Assembly: GCA_964529005.1 (NCBI GenBank)
Contig: CAZGUH010000008.1
Span: 1-64,000 of the forward strand
Reading direction: 5' to 3'
DNA length: 64,000 nt
Origin: CAZGUH01 sp964529005
GTDB lineage: Bacteria; Actinomycetota; Acidimicrobiia; Acidimicrobiales; Ilumatobacteraceae
The position numbers and the translations under genes are program-made. The notes below the pieces were generated by a model, which had not been told where the DNA came from, did no database searches, and saw only the letters and a list, made by a program, of their open reading frames with translations. Every line of letters begins with the position of its first letter. The stretch's first letter is position 1. Shown here one piece after another: positions 18,705 to 27,022 of this stretch.

Positions 18705-19831
18705 CGACCGCCGTGCTCCCCGACGAGGCGTTCGCCGGCGCACTCGCAGCGTTGCCGCGGATGACTTCCCGCCGTCTCCGCTTGGTGCTCGACGCGTTCG
18801 CCAGCCCGCACGACGCCCACCGCGCCGTGTGCGGCCACGACCGTATGCCACCGGCGCTCGCATGGCTGCGCGACGACCCGGACTTGCGCGCCACGTGGCA
18901 GGCGGCCGCCGCTGCCGACCCTCCGGCAGCGCTGTGGCAGCGATGCGCCACGCTCGGTGTGCGCATCCACATTGTGCGGTCCGAGCCGGCGCTCGCCGTC
19001 CTCGCTGACGACATCGACCCGCCATCGGTGCTGTTCACCATGGGCGACGTGGCAGCGCTGGCAGGGCGGCGCGCCGCCATCGTCGGCACCCGCAACGCCA
19101 CCGCCGACGCGCGCCGGATCGCGTCCGCGCTCGGGCACGACCTGGCCGACGCGGGCGTGCACGTCGTGTCCGGCCTGGCGCGAGGCATCGACGGCTGTGC
19201 GCATCGCGGCGCGTTGCGCGCCGACGACGGCGCCGGTCCGGTGGCCGTCGTGGGCTCCGGCCTCGACGTCGTCTATCCGCCGGAGCATCGCGATCTGTGG
19301 AGCGCGGTTGCGCAACGCGGGCTGCTGATCAGCGAAGCCGCACCGGGAACTGCGCCCGAGCCGTTCCGTTTCCCGCTGCGCAACCGCATCCTCGCCGCGC
19401 TGAGCGAAGTGGTGGTCGTGGTCGAATCGCGCGCACGGGGTGGGTCGCTGATCACCGTCGACGCCGCGCTCGACCGCCAGGTTCCCGTGATGGCGGTCCC
19501 GGGGTCGCTGCGCAACCCCGCAGCGGCCGGCACGAACGCGCTGCTGCGCGACGGGGCCGCCGCGGTGCTCGACGCCGCCGACGTGCTTCTCGCCCTCGGA
19601 CTCGATCACCGCCGATCCGGTCCGCCCGCGCCCGACCCGCGCCCACCGCTGACCCCGGGAGACGACGAGGTGCTCGCCGCCTGTGGCGACGGCGGCCGCA
19701 CCCTCGACCAACTGGTCCTGTTGACGTCCCGGCCGATCGACGAGGTGGCGCTGACGCTGTCTCGGCTCGAGCGCGCGGGCTGGATCGTGGAGGGGAACGG
19801 ATGGTTCGAGACCGTTGGTACACCACGCTGA
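18701..19831 (+). CDS. dprA: DNA-processing protein DprA
   Basis: DprA loads RecA on incoming single-stranded DNA. The 376-residue protein has the Rossmann signature IVGTRNATADARRIASALG, then VVSGLARGIDGCAHRGAL, VVGSGLDVVYPPEH, SEAAPGTAPEPFRFPLRNRI and RGGSLITVDAALD. A C-terminal winged-helix-like domain (DQLVLLTSRPIDEVALTLSRLERAG) completes it. Translation is coupled to comM through a GTGA overlap. xerC begins 28 bases later with its own -10 box. Confidence 0.95.
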   Translation: MTTAVLPDEAFAGALAALPRMTSRRLRLVLDAFASPHDAHRAVCGHDRMPPALAWLRDDPDLRATWQAAAAADPPAALWQRCATLGVRIHIVRSEPALAVLADDIDPPSVLFTMGDVAALAGRRAAIVGTRNATADARRIASALGHDLADAGVHVVSGLARGIDGCAHRGALRADDGAGPVAVVGSGLDVVYPPEHRDLWSAVAQRGLLISEAAPGTAPEPFRFPLRNRILAALSEVVVVVESRARGGSLITVDAALDRQVPVMAVPGSLRNPAAAGTNALLRDGAAAVLDAADVLLALGLDHRRSGPPAPDPRPPLTPGDDEVLAACGDGGRTLDQLVLLTSRPIDEVALTLSRLERAGWIVEGNGWFETVGTPR

Positions 19832-19845
19832 GCGGTCGGACGGAA

Positions 19846-19851
19846 TACCCT
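19846..19851 (+). promoter_or_regulatory. -10 box of a leaderless promoter for the xerC-like gene
   Basis: TACCCT lies 7 bases before the ATG at 19859. Confidence 0.45.
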
Positions 19852-19858
19852 TCCTGCG

Positions 19859-20797
19859 ATGCCCCACGTCGCCCACGTCTCCGGCTCGGTTTCCGCGCCG
19901 TCCGAGCCGCCGGAGCGCACGGTGGGCGAAGCCTGGTTGGTCGAGCCATTCGTCGCCTCGTTGACGTCCTCCGCCGCCCACACCGTCGCGGCCTACCGCA
20001 GCGACGTGGTGGGTTTCGTGTCGTGGGCGGCGCGCGGTGTCGCCGCGTCACCAGGCGAGGTCGATCGCACGGTGCTGCGCCGCTACGTCGCCTACCTGAC
20101 CACGCGGCAGTACGCGCGGCGCTCGATCGCGCGCAAGGTCGCCTCGTTGCGGCGTTACTTCGGGTGGTTGCGGCGATCGGGGGTGATCGCCGCCGACCCC
20201 TCCGTCGGACTCAGCGGTCCCCGCGGCGACGGGCGTTTGCCGCGGGTGTTGAACGCCGACGCGGTGCACGATCTGCTCGAGGGTCCCGTGCCCGACAACG
20301 AACCCGAATGGCGCCGGCGGCGCGACGACGCCGTCCTCGAGGTGCTCTACGGCAGTGGGCTCCGCGTCAGCGAGCTGTGCGCCCTCGACGTCGACGCCGC
20401 GGATCTTCGCGCCAGCGCGGTCACGGTCTGGGGCAAGGGCGGCAAGCAGCGCCGCGTGCCCCTCAGCGAGCCCGCCGTCGCCGCCCTGCGCGCATGGCTG
20501 TCGATCCGGCACGAGGCCGTGGCCGCCGATGCCGGATCGGCGCTGTTCGCCAACGAACGCGGCAAGCGTCTCGGCCCACGCGACGTCCGCCGTGTGCTCG
20601 ACCGGCGGGCATCCTCACCCACCCACCCCCACGCGCTGCGGCATTCGTTCGCCACTCATCTGCTCGACGGCGGAGCCGACCTGCGCGCCGTGCAAGAGTT
20701 GCTGGGTCACAGCAACGTGGCCACCACCCAGCGCTACACACACGTCAGTCGCGAGCGTTTGCGCAGCGTGTACGAGCAGACGCACCCCCGAGCCTGA
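19859..20797 (+). CDS. xerC: Tyrosine recombinase XerC
   Basis: XerC resolves chromosome dimers at dif with XerD and FtsK. The 312-residue protein has an N-terminal SAM-like arm-binding domain (SSAAHTVAAYRSDVVGFVSWA) and a catalytic domain with Arg in YGSGLRVSEL, Lys in WGKGGKQRRVPL, HALRHSFATHLL, the second His in LGHSNVATT and the nucleophile Tyr in QRYTHVS. The position between dprA and whiG is the usual actinobacterial xerC locus, which separates it from integrases of mobile elements. No dif-like site was found here. Confidence 0.9.
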   Translation: MPHVAHVSGSVSAPSEPPERTVGEAWLVEPFVASLTSSAAHTVAAYRSDVVGFVSWAARGVAASPGEVDRTVLRRYVAYLTTRQYARRSIARKVASLRRYFGWLRRSGVIAADPSVGLSGPRGDGRLPRVLNADAVHDLLEGPVPDNEPEWRRRRDDAVLEVLYGSGLRVSELCALDVDAADLRASAVTVWGKGGKQRRVPLSEPAVAALRAWLSIRHEAVAADAGSALFANERGKRLGPRDVRRVLDRRASSPTHPHALRHSFATHLLDGGADLRAVQELLGHSNVATTQRYTHVSRERLRSVYEQTHPRA

Positions 20798-20801
20798 GTA
20801 G

Positions 20802-21554
20802 ATGACACGAGACGACGACATCGCCAACTTCTGGGAGAAGTGGATCGCCTCGCGCGACCGGATGGCGCGCGAGCGGCTGATCGTGCACTACTCGCCGCTG
20901 GTGAAGTTCGTCGCCGGGCGCGTCGGCGCCGGTCTGCCGTCGAGCGTCGACCCGGGTGACCTGGTCAGCGCCGGGGTGTTCGGCCTCATCGACGCGGTCG
21001 AACGCTTCGATCCCGCCCGCGGCGTCAAGTTCGAGACGTTCGCCGTCCCCCGCATCCGCGGGGCGATCTTCGACGGGCTGCGGGCGATGGACTGGGTGCC
21101 GCGTTCGGTGCGCAGCCGGGCCCGCGAGGTCGAAACCGCTTTCAACGAGCTCGAGATGCGCCTCGGGCGGTCACCCAACGACGACGAGCTGGCCGACCAC
21201 CTCCATATCAGCCAGACCGAGTTCCAGCGGTGGCTCGCCTCCATCGGCTCCACCACCGTGGGTCCCCTCGACCGGGCGCTGCTCGCCGGCGCCGAGCCAC
21301 GACCGATCAGCGGCGAGGGGCCGCTGTCGCCGGCGCTGGTGGTCGAAGAGGGCGAGGTCCGTCGCCTCGTGCGGCACGAGGTCCGCCGCCTCCCCGAGCG
21401 GGAGAAGCTCGTCCTGTCGCTCTACTACGACGAGGGGCTGACCCTCGCCGAGATCGGCGGGGTCCTCGGTGTCACCGAGAGCCGGGTCTCGCAGATCCAC
21501 ACCAAGGCGGTGCTCCACCTGCGGGCACGGCTGTCGGCCACCGGCGTCGCCTGA
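20802..21554 (+). CDS. whiG: RNA polymerase sigma factor, WhiG/FliA family
   Basis: This 250-residue sigma-28-type factor has region 2 (LIVHYSPLVKFVAGRVG, DLVSAGVFGLIDAVERFDP, FETFAVPRIRGAIFDGLRAMDWVPRSVR), region 3 (LGRSPNDDELADHL) and region 4 (LPEREKLVLSLYYDEGLTLAEIGGVLGVTESRVSQIHTKA). In Streptomyces WhiG drives early sporulation genes; elsewhere the family controls flagella. Neither set is in this window. The ATG lies 4 bases after xerC's stop, so the two are likely co-transcribed. Its regulon cannot be told from here. Confidence 0.9.
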   Translation: MTRDDDIANFWEKWIASRDRMARERLIVHYSPLVKFVAGRVGAGLPSSVDPGDLVSAGVFGLIDAVERFDPARGVKFETFAVPRIRGAIFDGLRAMDWVPRSVRSRAREVETAFNELEMRLGRSPNDDELADHLHISQTEFQRWLASIGSTTVGPLDRALLAGAEPRPISGEGPLSPALVVEEGEVRRLVRHEVRRLPEREKLVLSLYYDEGLTLAEIGGVLGVTESRVSQIHTKAVLHLRARLSATGVA

Positions 21555-21562
21555 GGCCTGCG

Positions 21563-21638
21563 CCCTCGCGGGCTCCCATCGCCGAACCACCGGTGTGCGC
21601 TCACCTTCGGCCCTCGCGGCCCTCCCATCGCCGAACCA
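21563..21638 (+). repeat. 27/28-base direct repeat between whiG and the M23-like gene
   Basis: CCCTCGCGG, then CTCCCATCGCCGAACCA, occurs at 21563-21589 and again at 21611-21638 with a single-base length difference. The copies are spaced 48 bases apart in the 98-base gap. They could be protein-binding sites or a simple duplication. Confidence 0.6.
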
Positions 21639-21652
21639 TCGGGAGGTGCCGC

Positions 21653-22183
21653 ATGGCGCCGCGTCCGCTCCCGGCCACAGCCGGCCGCGCTCTTCTGCTC
21701 GTCGCACTGTGTGCCGCCTTCGCTCTGTCCGCGCCGCCGCGCGCGTTCGCCTGTTGGCTTCCGCCGGTCGGCGGCCCGGTCGTCGACGCCTTCCGTCGGC
21801 CGGCGTGTCCGTGGTGCCCGGGCAACCGCGGGCTCGAGTACGCCACCGGCCGCGGAGAACCCGTGCGTGCCGCATCGGCAGGGACCGTGGCCTTCGCCGG
21901 CGAGGTGGCCGGCGAGGTGTTCGTCTCCGTCGAGGTCCCCGGTGGGCTCGTCGTGACGTACGGGCGGCTCGCTGCCCGCCGCGTCGATGCTGGCCAGCGC
22001 GTGCGAGCCGGCCAGATCGTGGGCCGCGCCAGCGGTGGCATGATCCTGACGGTTCGCCGCGCCGGCGAGTACGTCGACCCAGCGCCGCTGCTCGGACGGT
22101 GGGTCGCCCGCGTGCGCCTGGTGCCCACCGACGGCGCGCCTGCGAGACCGGCTCCCGCCCCGCGGCTCGAATGCCCGCCATGA
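21653..22183 (+). CDS. Secreted M23/LytM-like domain protein lacking metal ligands
   Basis: The 176-residue product has a signal peptide (hydrophobic LLLVALCAAFALSAPP, then RAFACW) and one LytM-type beta domain (EPVRAASAGTVAFAGEVAGEVFVSVE, then VVTYGRLAARRVDAGQRVRAGQIVG). In active M23 peptidases the zinc ligands lie in HxGxD and HxH motifs; here they read NRGLEY and MILTVRR. It should therefore be catalytically dead, perhaps a regulator of an active cell-wall amidase as in EnvC. Bacterial M23 genes at this place beside rpsB are common in actinobacteria. GGGAGG lies 6 bases before the ATG. Confidence 0.8.
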   Translation: MAPRPLPATAGRALLLVALCAAFALSAPPRAFACWLPPVGGPVVDAFRRPACPWCPGNRGLEYATGRGEPVRAASAGTVAFAGEVAGEVFVSVEVPGGLVVTYGRLAARRVDAGQRVRAGQIVGRASGGMILTVRRAGEYVDPAPLLGRWVARVRLVPTDGAPARPAPAPRLECPP

Positions 22184-22214
22184 GACGGGCGGGCGCAGCC
22201 CGACGACCTGGCGG

Positions 22215-22220
22215 TATGAT
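22215..22220 (+). promoter_or_regulatory. Candidate -10 box for rpsB-tsf
   Basis: TATGAT lies in the 161-base gap before rpsB and would leave a leader of about 118 bases. No -35 match is evident. The leader ends with a GGAGAGGAG Shine-Dalgarno sequence. Confidence 0.4.
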
Positions 22221-22344
22221 GCGCAACCGGCCCGCCGCCTGCTCCACAGCCCGGCGTGCCCACATCGACAAGCACGTCCTCCACCTGCGGTCGCCTCCGG
22301 GCGCGAGGGGTCACGTGCCGGCAACCGCAGGAGAGGAGCACGTC

Positions 22345-23304
<960 letters not shown>

Positions 23305-23357
23305 GCGCAGCGCACCCCATTTCGTTCACGGATCGACACCACGGAGACCTCCCCCAC

Positions 23358-24146
23358 ATGGCATTCACCGCGAAAGACGTGCAGGCGCTGCGCCAGGCCA
23401 CCGGCGCCGGAATGATGGACGCGAAGAAGGCGCTCGAGGCGACCGGCGGCGACGCCGAGGCCGCCAAGCAGTGGCTGCGCGAGAAGGGCCTCGCCGCGTC
23501 GGCCAAGCGTGAAGACCGCGAGAACACCCAGGGTGTCGTCGCGGTGCACGTCGACGGCCCGGTCGGTGTCATCGTCAAGCTGAAGAGCGAGACCGACTTC
23601 GTCGCCTCCAGCGAGCACTTCAAGCAGGAGGCGTTCGAGCTCGCCCACGTCGTGGCGGTGCGCGGTGAGGCCGCGGTCGCGGAGCGCGCCGAGAACCTCG
23701 AGAACCTGAAGATCACGCTGAAGGAGAAGATCGAGCTGGGCGAGGTCGTCCGCTTCGAAGCGGCCCCGGGCCACGTGATCGACAGCTACCAGCACATCCA
23801 GGGCGGCCGTGGCGTCAACGGCGTGCTCGTCGAACTCGAAGGCGGAACCAAGGAGCTCGCCCACGACATCGCCGTGCACATCGCGTTCGCCCGCCCGCGG
23901 TACCTCTCCCGCGAGGACGTCCCCGCCGACATCGTGGAGAAGGAGCGCCAGACGCTCGAGACCCTCAGCCGCAACGAGGGCAAGCCGGAAGCGGCCCTGC
24001 CCAAGATCGTCGAAGGCCGGCTGAACGGGTTCTTCAAGGACATCGTGCTGCTCGACCAGCCGTACGCGAAGGACGACAAGAAGTCGATCGCCCAGCTCCT
24101 CGACGGCGCCAAGATCGTCCGCTTCGCCCAAGTCGCCATCGGGTGA
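23358..24146 (+). CDS. tsf: Elongation factor Ts
   Basis: EF-Ts is the nucleotide exchange factor for EF-Tu. The 262-residue protein starts FTAKDVQALRQATGAGMMDAKKALEATGG, which is the UBA-like EF-Tu contact region. It continues with VKLKSETDFVASSEHF, the core exchange-motif region, and ends NEGKPEAALPKIVEGRLNGFFKDIVLLDQPYAKD. A GGAGA sequence lies upstream. It forms the usual rpsB-tsf pair, separated from pyrH by a strong hairpin. Confidence 0.98.
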   Translation: MAFTAKDVQALRQATGAGMMDAKKALEATGGDAEAAKQWLREKGLAASAKREDRENTQGVVAVHVDGPVGVIVKLKSETDFVASSEHFKQEAFELAHVVAVRGEAAVAERAENLENLKITLKEKIELGEVVRFEAAPGHVIDSYQHIQGGRGVNGVLVELEGGTKELAHDIAVHIAFARPRYLSREDVPADIVEKERQTLETLSRNEGKPEAALPKIVEGRLNGFFKDIVLLDQPYAKDDKKSIAQLLDGAKIVRFAQVAIG

Positions 24147-24158
24147 CGCCCTGCGTCA

Positions 24159-24194
24159 CCACCTGCCCGGCGCGGATCGCGTTCGGGCAGGTGG
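24159..24194 (+). terminator. Hairpin between tsf and pyrH
   Basis: CCACCTGCCCG pairs perfectly with CGGGCAGGTGG (11 bp, 14-base loop) in the 63-base gap. It lacks a U tract, so it may be an attenuator, an RNA-processing site or a non-canonical terminator that separates rpsB-tsf from the downstream genes. Confidence 0.6.
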
Positions 24195-24209
24195 CAAACT
24201 GACGCCCGC

Positions 24210-24962
24210 ATGACACGCCTCGGCATCGAAGCTGACCATCTCGCGCGTCCCAAGTGGGGACGAGTCGTTCTCAAGCTTTCCGGCGAGGCGCTCGCCGAAC
24301 CCACCGGTTTCGGGCTCGACGCCGCAGTGCTCGACTCGATCGCCGCCTCGCTGGCCAGCGTCCGCTCCACGCTCGGCGTCGACATCGCCGTCGTCGTCGG
24401 CGGCGGGAACTTCTGGCGCGGCCTGAAAGGCGCAGGTCAGGGCATGGATCCGGCCCAGGCCGACAGCATGGGCATGATCGCCACGGTCATGAACGGGCTG
24501 GCGCTCCAGGATGCGCTCGAGCGAGCCGGCCAGCCCACGCGGGTGATGACCGCGGTCGAGATGCCCAAGCTGGCCGAGCCGTACATCCGCCGGCGGGCCC
24601 AGCGCCACCTCGAAAAGGGCCGGGTCGTGATCATGGCCGGCGGGACCGGCAACCCGTTCTTCACCACCGACACCGCTGCCGCCCTGCGTGCGGCTGAGAT
24701 CGACGCGGAGGCAATCCTCAAGGGCACGCACAGTGGCGTCGACGGGGTCTACACGGCCGACCCCAAAGTCGACCCCACGGCGACCCGGTACGACCACATC
24801 AGCTACATGGACGTCATCAACCAGGGGCTGAAGGTCATGGACGCCACCGCGATCACGTTCTGCATGGACAAGAACATCCCGATCGTCGTCTTCGACCTCC
24901 TGGGGGACGGCAACCTGGAGTCCATCCTCCGGGGTGAACAGGTCGGTACGCTGGTCGGGTGA
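24210..24962 (+). CDS. pyrH: Uridylate kinase (UMP kinase)
   Basis: This hexameric bacterial UMP kinase of the amino-acid kinase fold makes UDP for pyrimidine synthesis. The 250-residue protein has VVLKLSGEALAEPTGFGLD, VVVGGGNFWRG, DSMGMIATVMNGLALQDALE, MAGGTGNPFFTTDTAAALRA and THSGVDGVYTADPKVDPTATRYDHISY. The extra N-terminal 15 residues before KWGRVVLKL are not usually present but are in frame with the first ATG. Its TGA overlaps the frr GTG (GTGA). Confidence 0.97.
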   Translation: MTRLGIEADHLARPKWGRVVLKLSGEALAEPTGFGLDAAVLDSIAASLASVRSTLGVDIAVVVGGGNFWRGLKGAGQGMDPAQADSMGMIATVMNGLALQDALERAGQPTRVMTAVEMPKLAEPYIRRRAQRHLEKGRVVIMAGGTGNPFFTTDTAAALRAAEIDAEAILKGTHSGVDGVYTADPKVDPTATRYDHISYMDVINQGLKVMDATAITFCMDKNIPIVVFDLLGDGNLESILRGEQVGTLVG

Positions 24963-25516
24963 CCGAAGAGACCCTCCTCGACGCCATCGACAAGATGGGC
25001 AAGGCCGTCGAGCACGTCCAAGGCCAGTTCGTCACCGTGCGAACCGGGCGTGCGACCCCTGCGCTCGTGGAGAAGATCCTCGTCGAGTACTACGGCGCCC
25101 CCGTCCCGCTCCAGCAGCTGGCCGGTTTCCAGGTGCCCGAAGCCCGCCAACTGCTGGTCAAGCCCCACGACCGGGGGACGCTCGGCGCGATCGAAAAGGC
25201 GATCCGCGACAGCGACCTCGGCGTCAACCCCAGCAACGACGGCGTGGTCATCCGTCTCAACTTCCCCGCCCTGACCGAAGAGCGCCGCAAGGAGTACGTC
25301 AAGATCGTCAAGCACATGGCGGAAGAAGGGCGCGTCGCCGTGCGGAACATCCGCCGCGATGCCCGCAAGCACCTCGAAGCGGCCGAGAAGGCCGGCGAGA
25401 TCTCTGCCGACGAGCTCGATCGTGCCGAAAAGGAGCTGGAGAAGATCACCCATGAGCACGTCGAGGCGATCGACAAGGCGCTGGGCCGCAAGGAGCACGA
25501 GCTGCTCGAGGTCTAG
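24959..25516 (+). CDS. frr: Ribosome recycling factor
   Basis: RRF splits post-termination ribosomes with EF-G. The 185-residue protein shows the long helical arms and family motifs: VRTGRATPALVEKILVEYYGAPVPLQQLA, NDGVVIRLNFPALTEERRKEYVKIVKHMAEEGRVAVRNIRRDA and DELDRAEKELEKITHEH. Translation is coupled to pyrH through a GTGA overlap. cdsA follows after 41 bases with a GAGGGGAAGAGGAG ribosome-binding site. Confidence 0.97.
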   Translation: MTEETLLDAIDKMGKAVEHVQGQFVTVRTGRATPALVEKILVEYYGAPVPLQQLAGFQVPEARQLLVKPHDRGTLGAIEKAIRDSDLGVNPSNDGVVIRLNFPALTEERRKEYVKIVKHMAEEGRVAVRNIRRDARKHLEAAEKAGEISADELDRAEKELEKITHEHVEAIDKALGRKEHELLEV

Positions 25517-25557
25517 CGCCTGCGAACAGGGCAGGGCCGAGGGGAAGAGGAGCCGCA

Positions 25558-27012
25558 ATGAGTGACGATTCCTGGCGCCGGAGTCGGCGCGACGACGAGG
25601 ACTTCGGTCCGCCGCTGTTCGCTGACGACCCGACGGACCAGACCGAGCGCGACGAGCTGGCGTTCGACGACGACGACGAAGCTCCCCTGTCGTTCGGGCC
25701 GAACGACACCGGCCCGTTGCCGCACTGGACGGATCCGCCGACGGGCGAGCTGCCGCGGGTGCTCGCCGCTGGCGGCGCCGAGCGTGACCCGACCGACGAC
25801 CTCGACGTCTGGGGCTCGTTCTCCAATCAGGGTCCGGTGTGGCGCGACGACCGGGATCGCACGGGCGGCGACGACTCCCGCGGGTTCGAGGACCTCGGCG
25901 GCGGGCCGCGCACCGGCGCGCTCGACGAGACCGCGGCTCCCGAGGATCCGTTCTTCGACCTCGAGACCGCCGAGCACGAGACCGTGGCGGCCGCTCCGCC
26001 GCGGCGTGAGCCCGGCCGCATCACGATCGGCACCGATCCCACCGACGAGAGCATGGGTCGCCCGATGCCCAGTCGCGGCCGGTCCCGCGACGACTCCCGC
26101 GCACGCGGCGGGCGCCCTGCGGGTCCGGCGCGCACGGCGCCGCGGCGAACGACGCCGACAGGCGGCACGGCCGGCCGCGACATGCCGGCCGCGTTCGCCG
26201 TCGGGGCGATCATCGCCGCCGCCTTCATCGCTGCGATCCTGATCGCGCCGGTCGCGGTCATGGTCATCGTCGTCGCCGTGGTGGGTCTGGCAGCCGTCGA
26301 GTTCTTTGACAAGGTGACCGAGAAGGGGTACCGCCCGGCCACCGTCATCGGCTTGGTCGCCTGCGTGGCAGCGCCGATCGCCGCCTACTGGGTCGGCGAC
26401 GCGGCCTTGCCGCTGGTGTTCGCGTTCGCCTTGATGGCGGGCAGCGTCACGTTCATCAGCGCCCCCAACGTGCAGTCCGGGCCGGTGCCGAACATGGCGA
26501 TCACCACGCTCGGCGTGACGTGGATCGGCCTGCTCGGGTCGTTCGCCGCCCTGATCCTGGGATGGGCGGCGGCGGCCGGCGCCGACACCATCGGCACCGA
26601 CACGCTGTTCCTCCTGGCCCTCGGTGTGGTGGCCAATGACGTCGGCGCGCTGTTCGTCGGCTCGGCGGCTGGCAAGACGCCGTTGCGCGACTGGATCAGC
26701 CCGAACAAGTCGATCGAGGGCTTGGTGGGCGGCACGCTGGCGACGTTCCTGGTGCTCGGGTTCATCGGCGTCCTCGACAAGAGCGACACCTGGAACAGCG
26801 TCGGCGACCTGCTGCTGCTCGCCCTCGTCGTGTCCGTGACCGCGCCGCTCGGCGACCTCACCGAGAGCATGTTCAAGCGCAACCTCGAAGTGAAGGACTT
26901 CGGCAGCATCATCCGCGGCCACGGCGGCGTGCTCGACCGGTTCGACGGCTTCCTCTTCGCCCTGCCGGCGACGTACTACCTGATGCTCGTCCTCGAGCCC
27001 TGGGCGTCGTAG
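25558..27012 (+). CDS. cdsA: Phosphatidate cytidylyltransferase with long acidic N-terminal extension
   Basis: CdsA makes CDP-diacylglycerol, the precursor of phospholipids, in the membrane. The C-terminal 280 residues carry about eight hydrophobic segments and the signature (SPNKSIEGLVGG, then DLTESMFKRNLEVKDFGSIIRGHGGVLDRFDG). The first 200 residues are unusual: hydrophilic, Asp-rich, probably disordered and cytosolic, with the segment SFGPNDTGPLPHWTDPPTGE. Total length is 484 against about 270-300 for typical CdsA. The SD is strong, so the extension is probably translated. Confidence 0.93.
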   Translation: MSDDSWRRSRRDDEDFGPPLFADDPTDQTERDELAFDDDDEAPLSFGPNDTGPLPHWTDPPTGELPRVLAAGGAERDPTDDLDVWGSFSNQGPVWRDDRDRTGGDDSRGFEDLGGGPRTGALDETAAPEDPFFDLETAEHETVAAAPPRREPGRITIGTDPTDESMGRPMPSRGRSRDDSRARGGRPAGPARTAPRRTTPTGGTAGRDMPAAFAVGAIIAAAFIAAILIAPVAVMVIVVAVVGLAAVEFFDKVTEKGYRPATVIGLVACVAAPIAAYWVGDAALPLVFAFALMAGSVTFISAPNVQSGPVPNMAITTLGVTWIGLLGSFAALILGWAAAAGADTIGTDTLFLLALGVVANDVGALFVGSAAGKTPLRDWISPNKSIEGLVGGTLATFLVLGFIGVLDKSDTWNSVGDLLLLALVVSVTAPLGDLTESMFKRNLEVKDFGSIIRGHGGVLDRFDGFLFALPATYYLMLVLEPWAS

Positions 27013-27022
27013 GCGGCCGCAG

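Noticed and set aside
19859..20797. A phage or element integrase
   Set aside because: The protein has XerC length and motifs and lies in the standard dprA-xerC-whiG position. No att repeats, tRNA insertion or foreign composition is seen around it.
22221..22344. A riboswitch or S2 leader element before rpsB
   Set aside because: The leader has possible CTGCGG/CCGCAG pairing, but I cannot recognise a known conserved structure; only a candidate -10 box is annotated.
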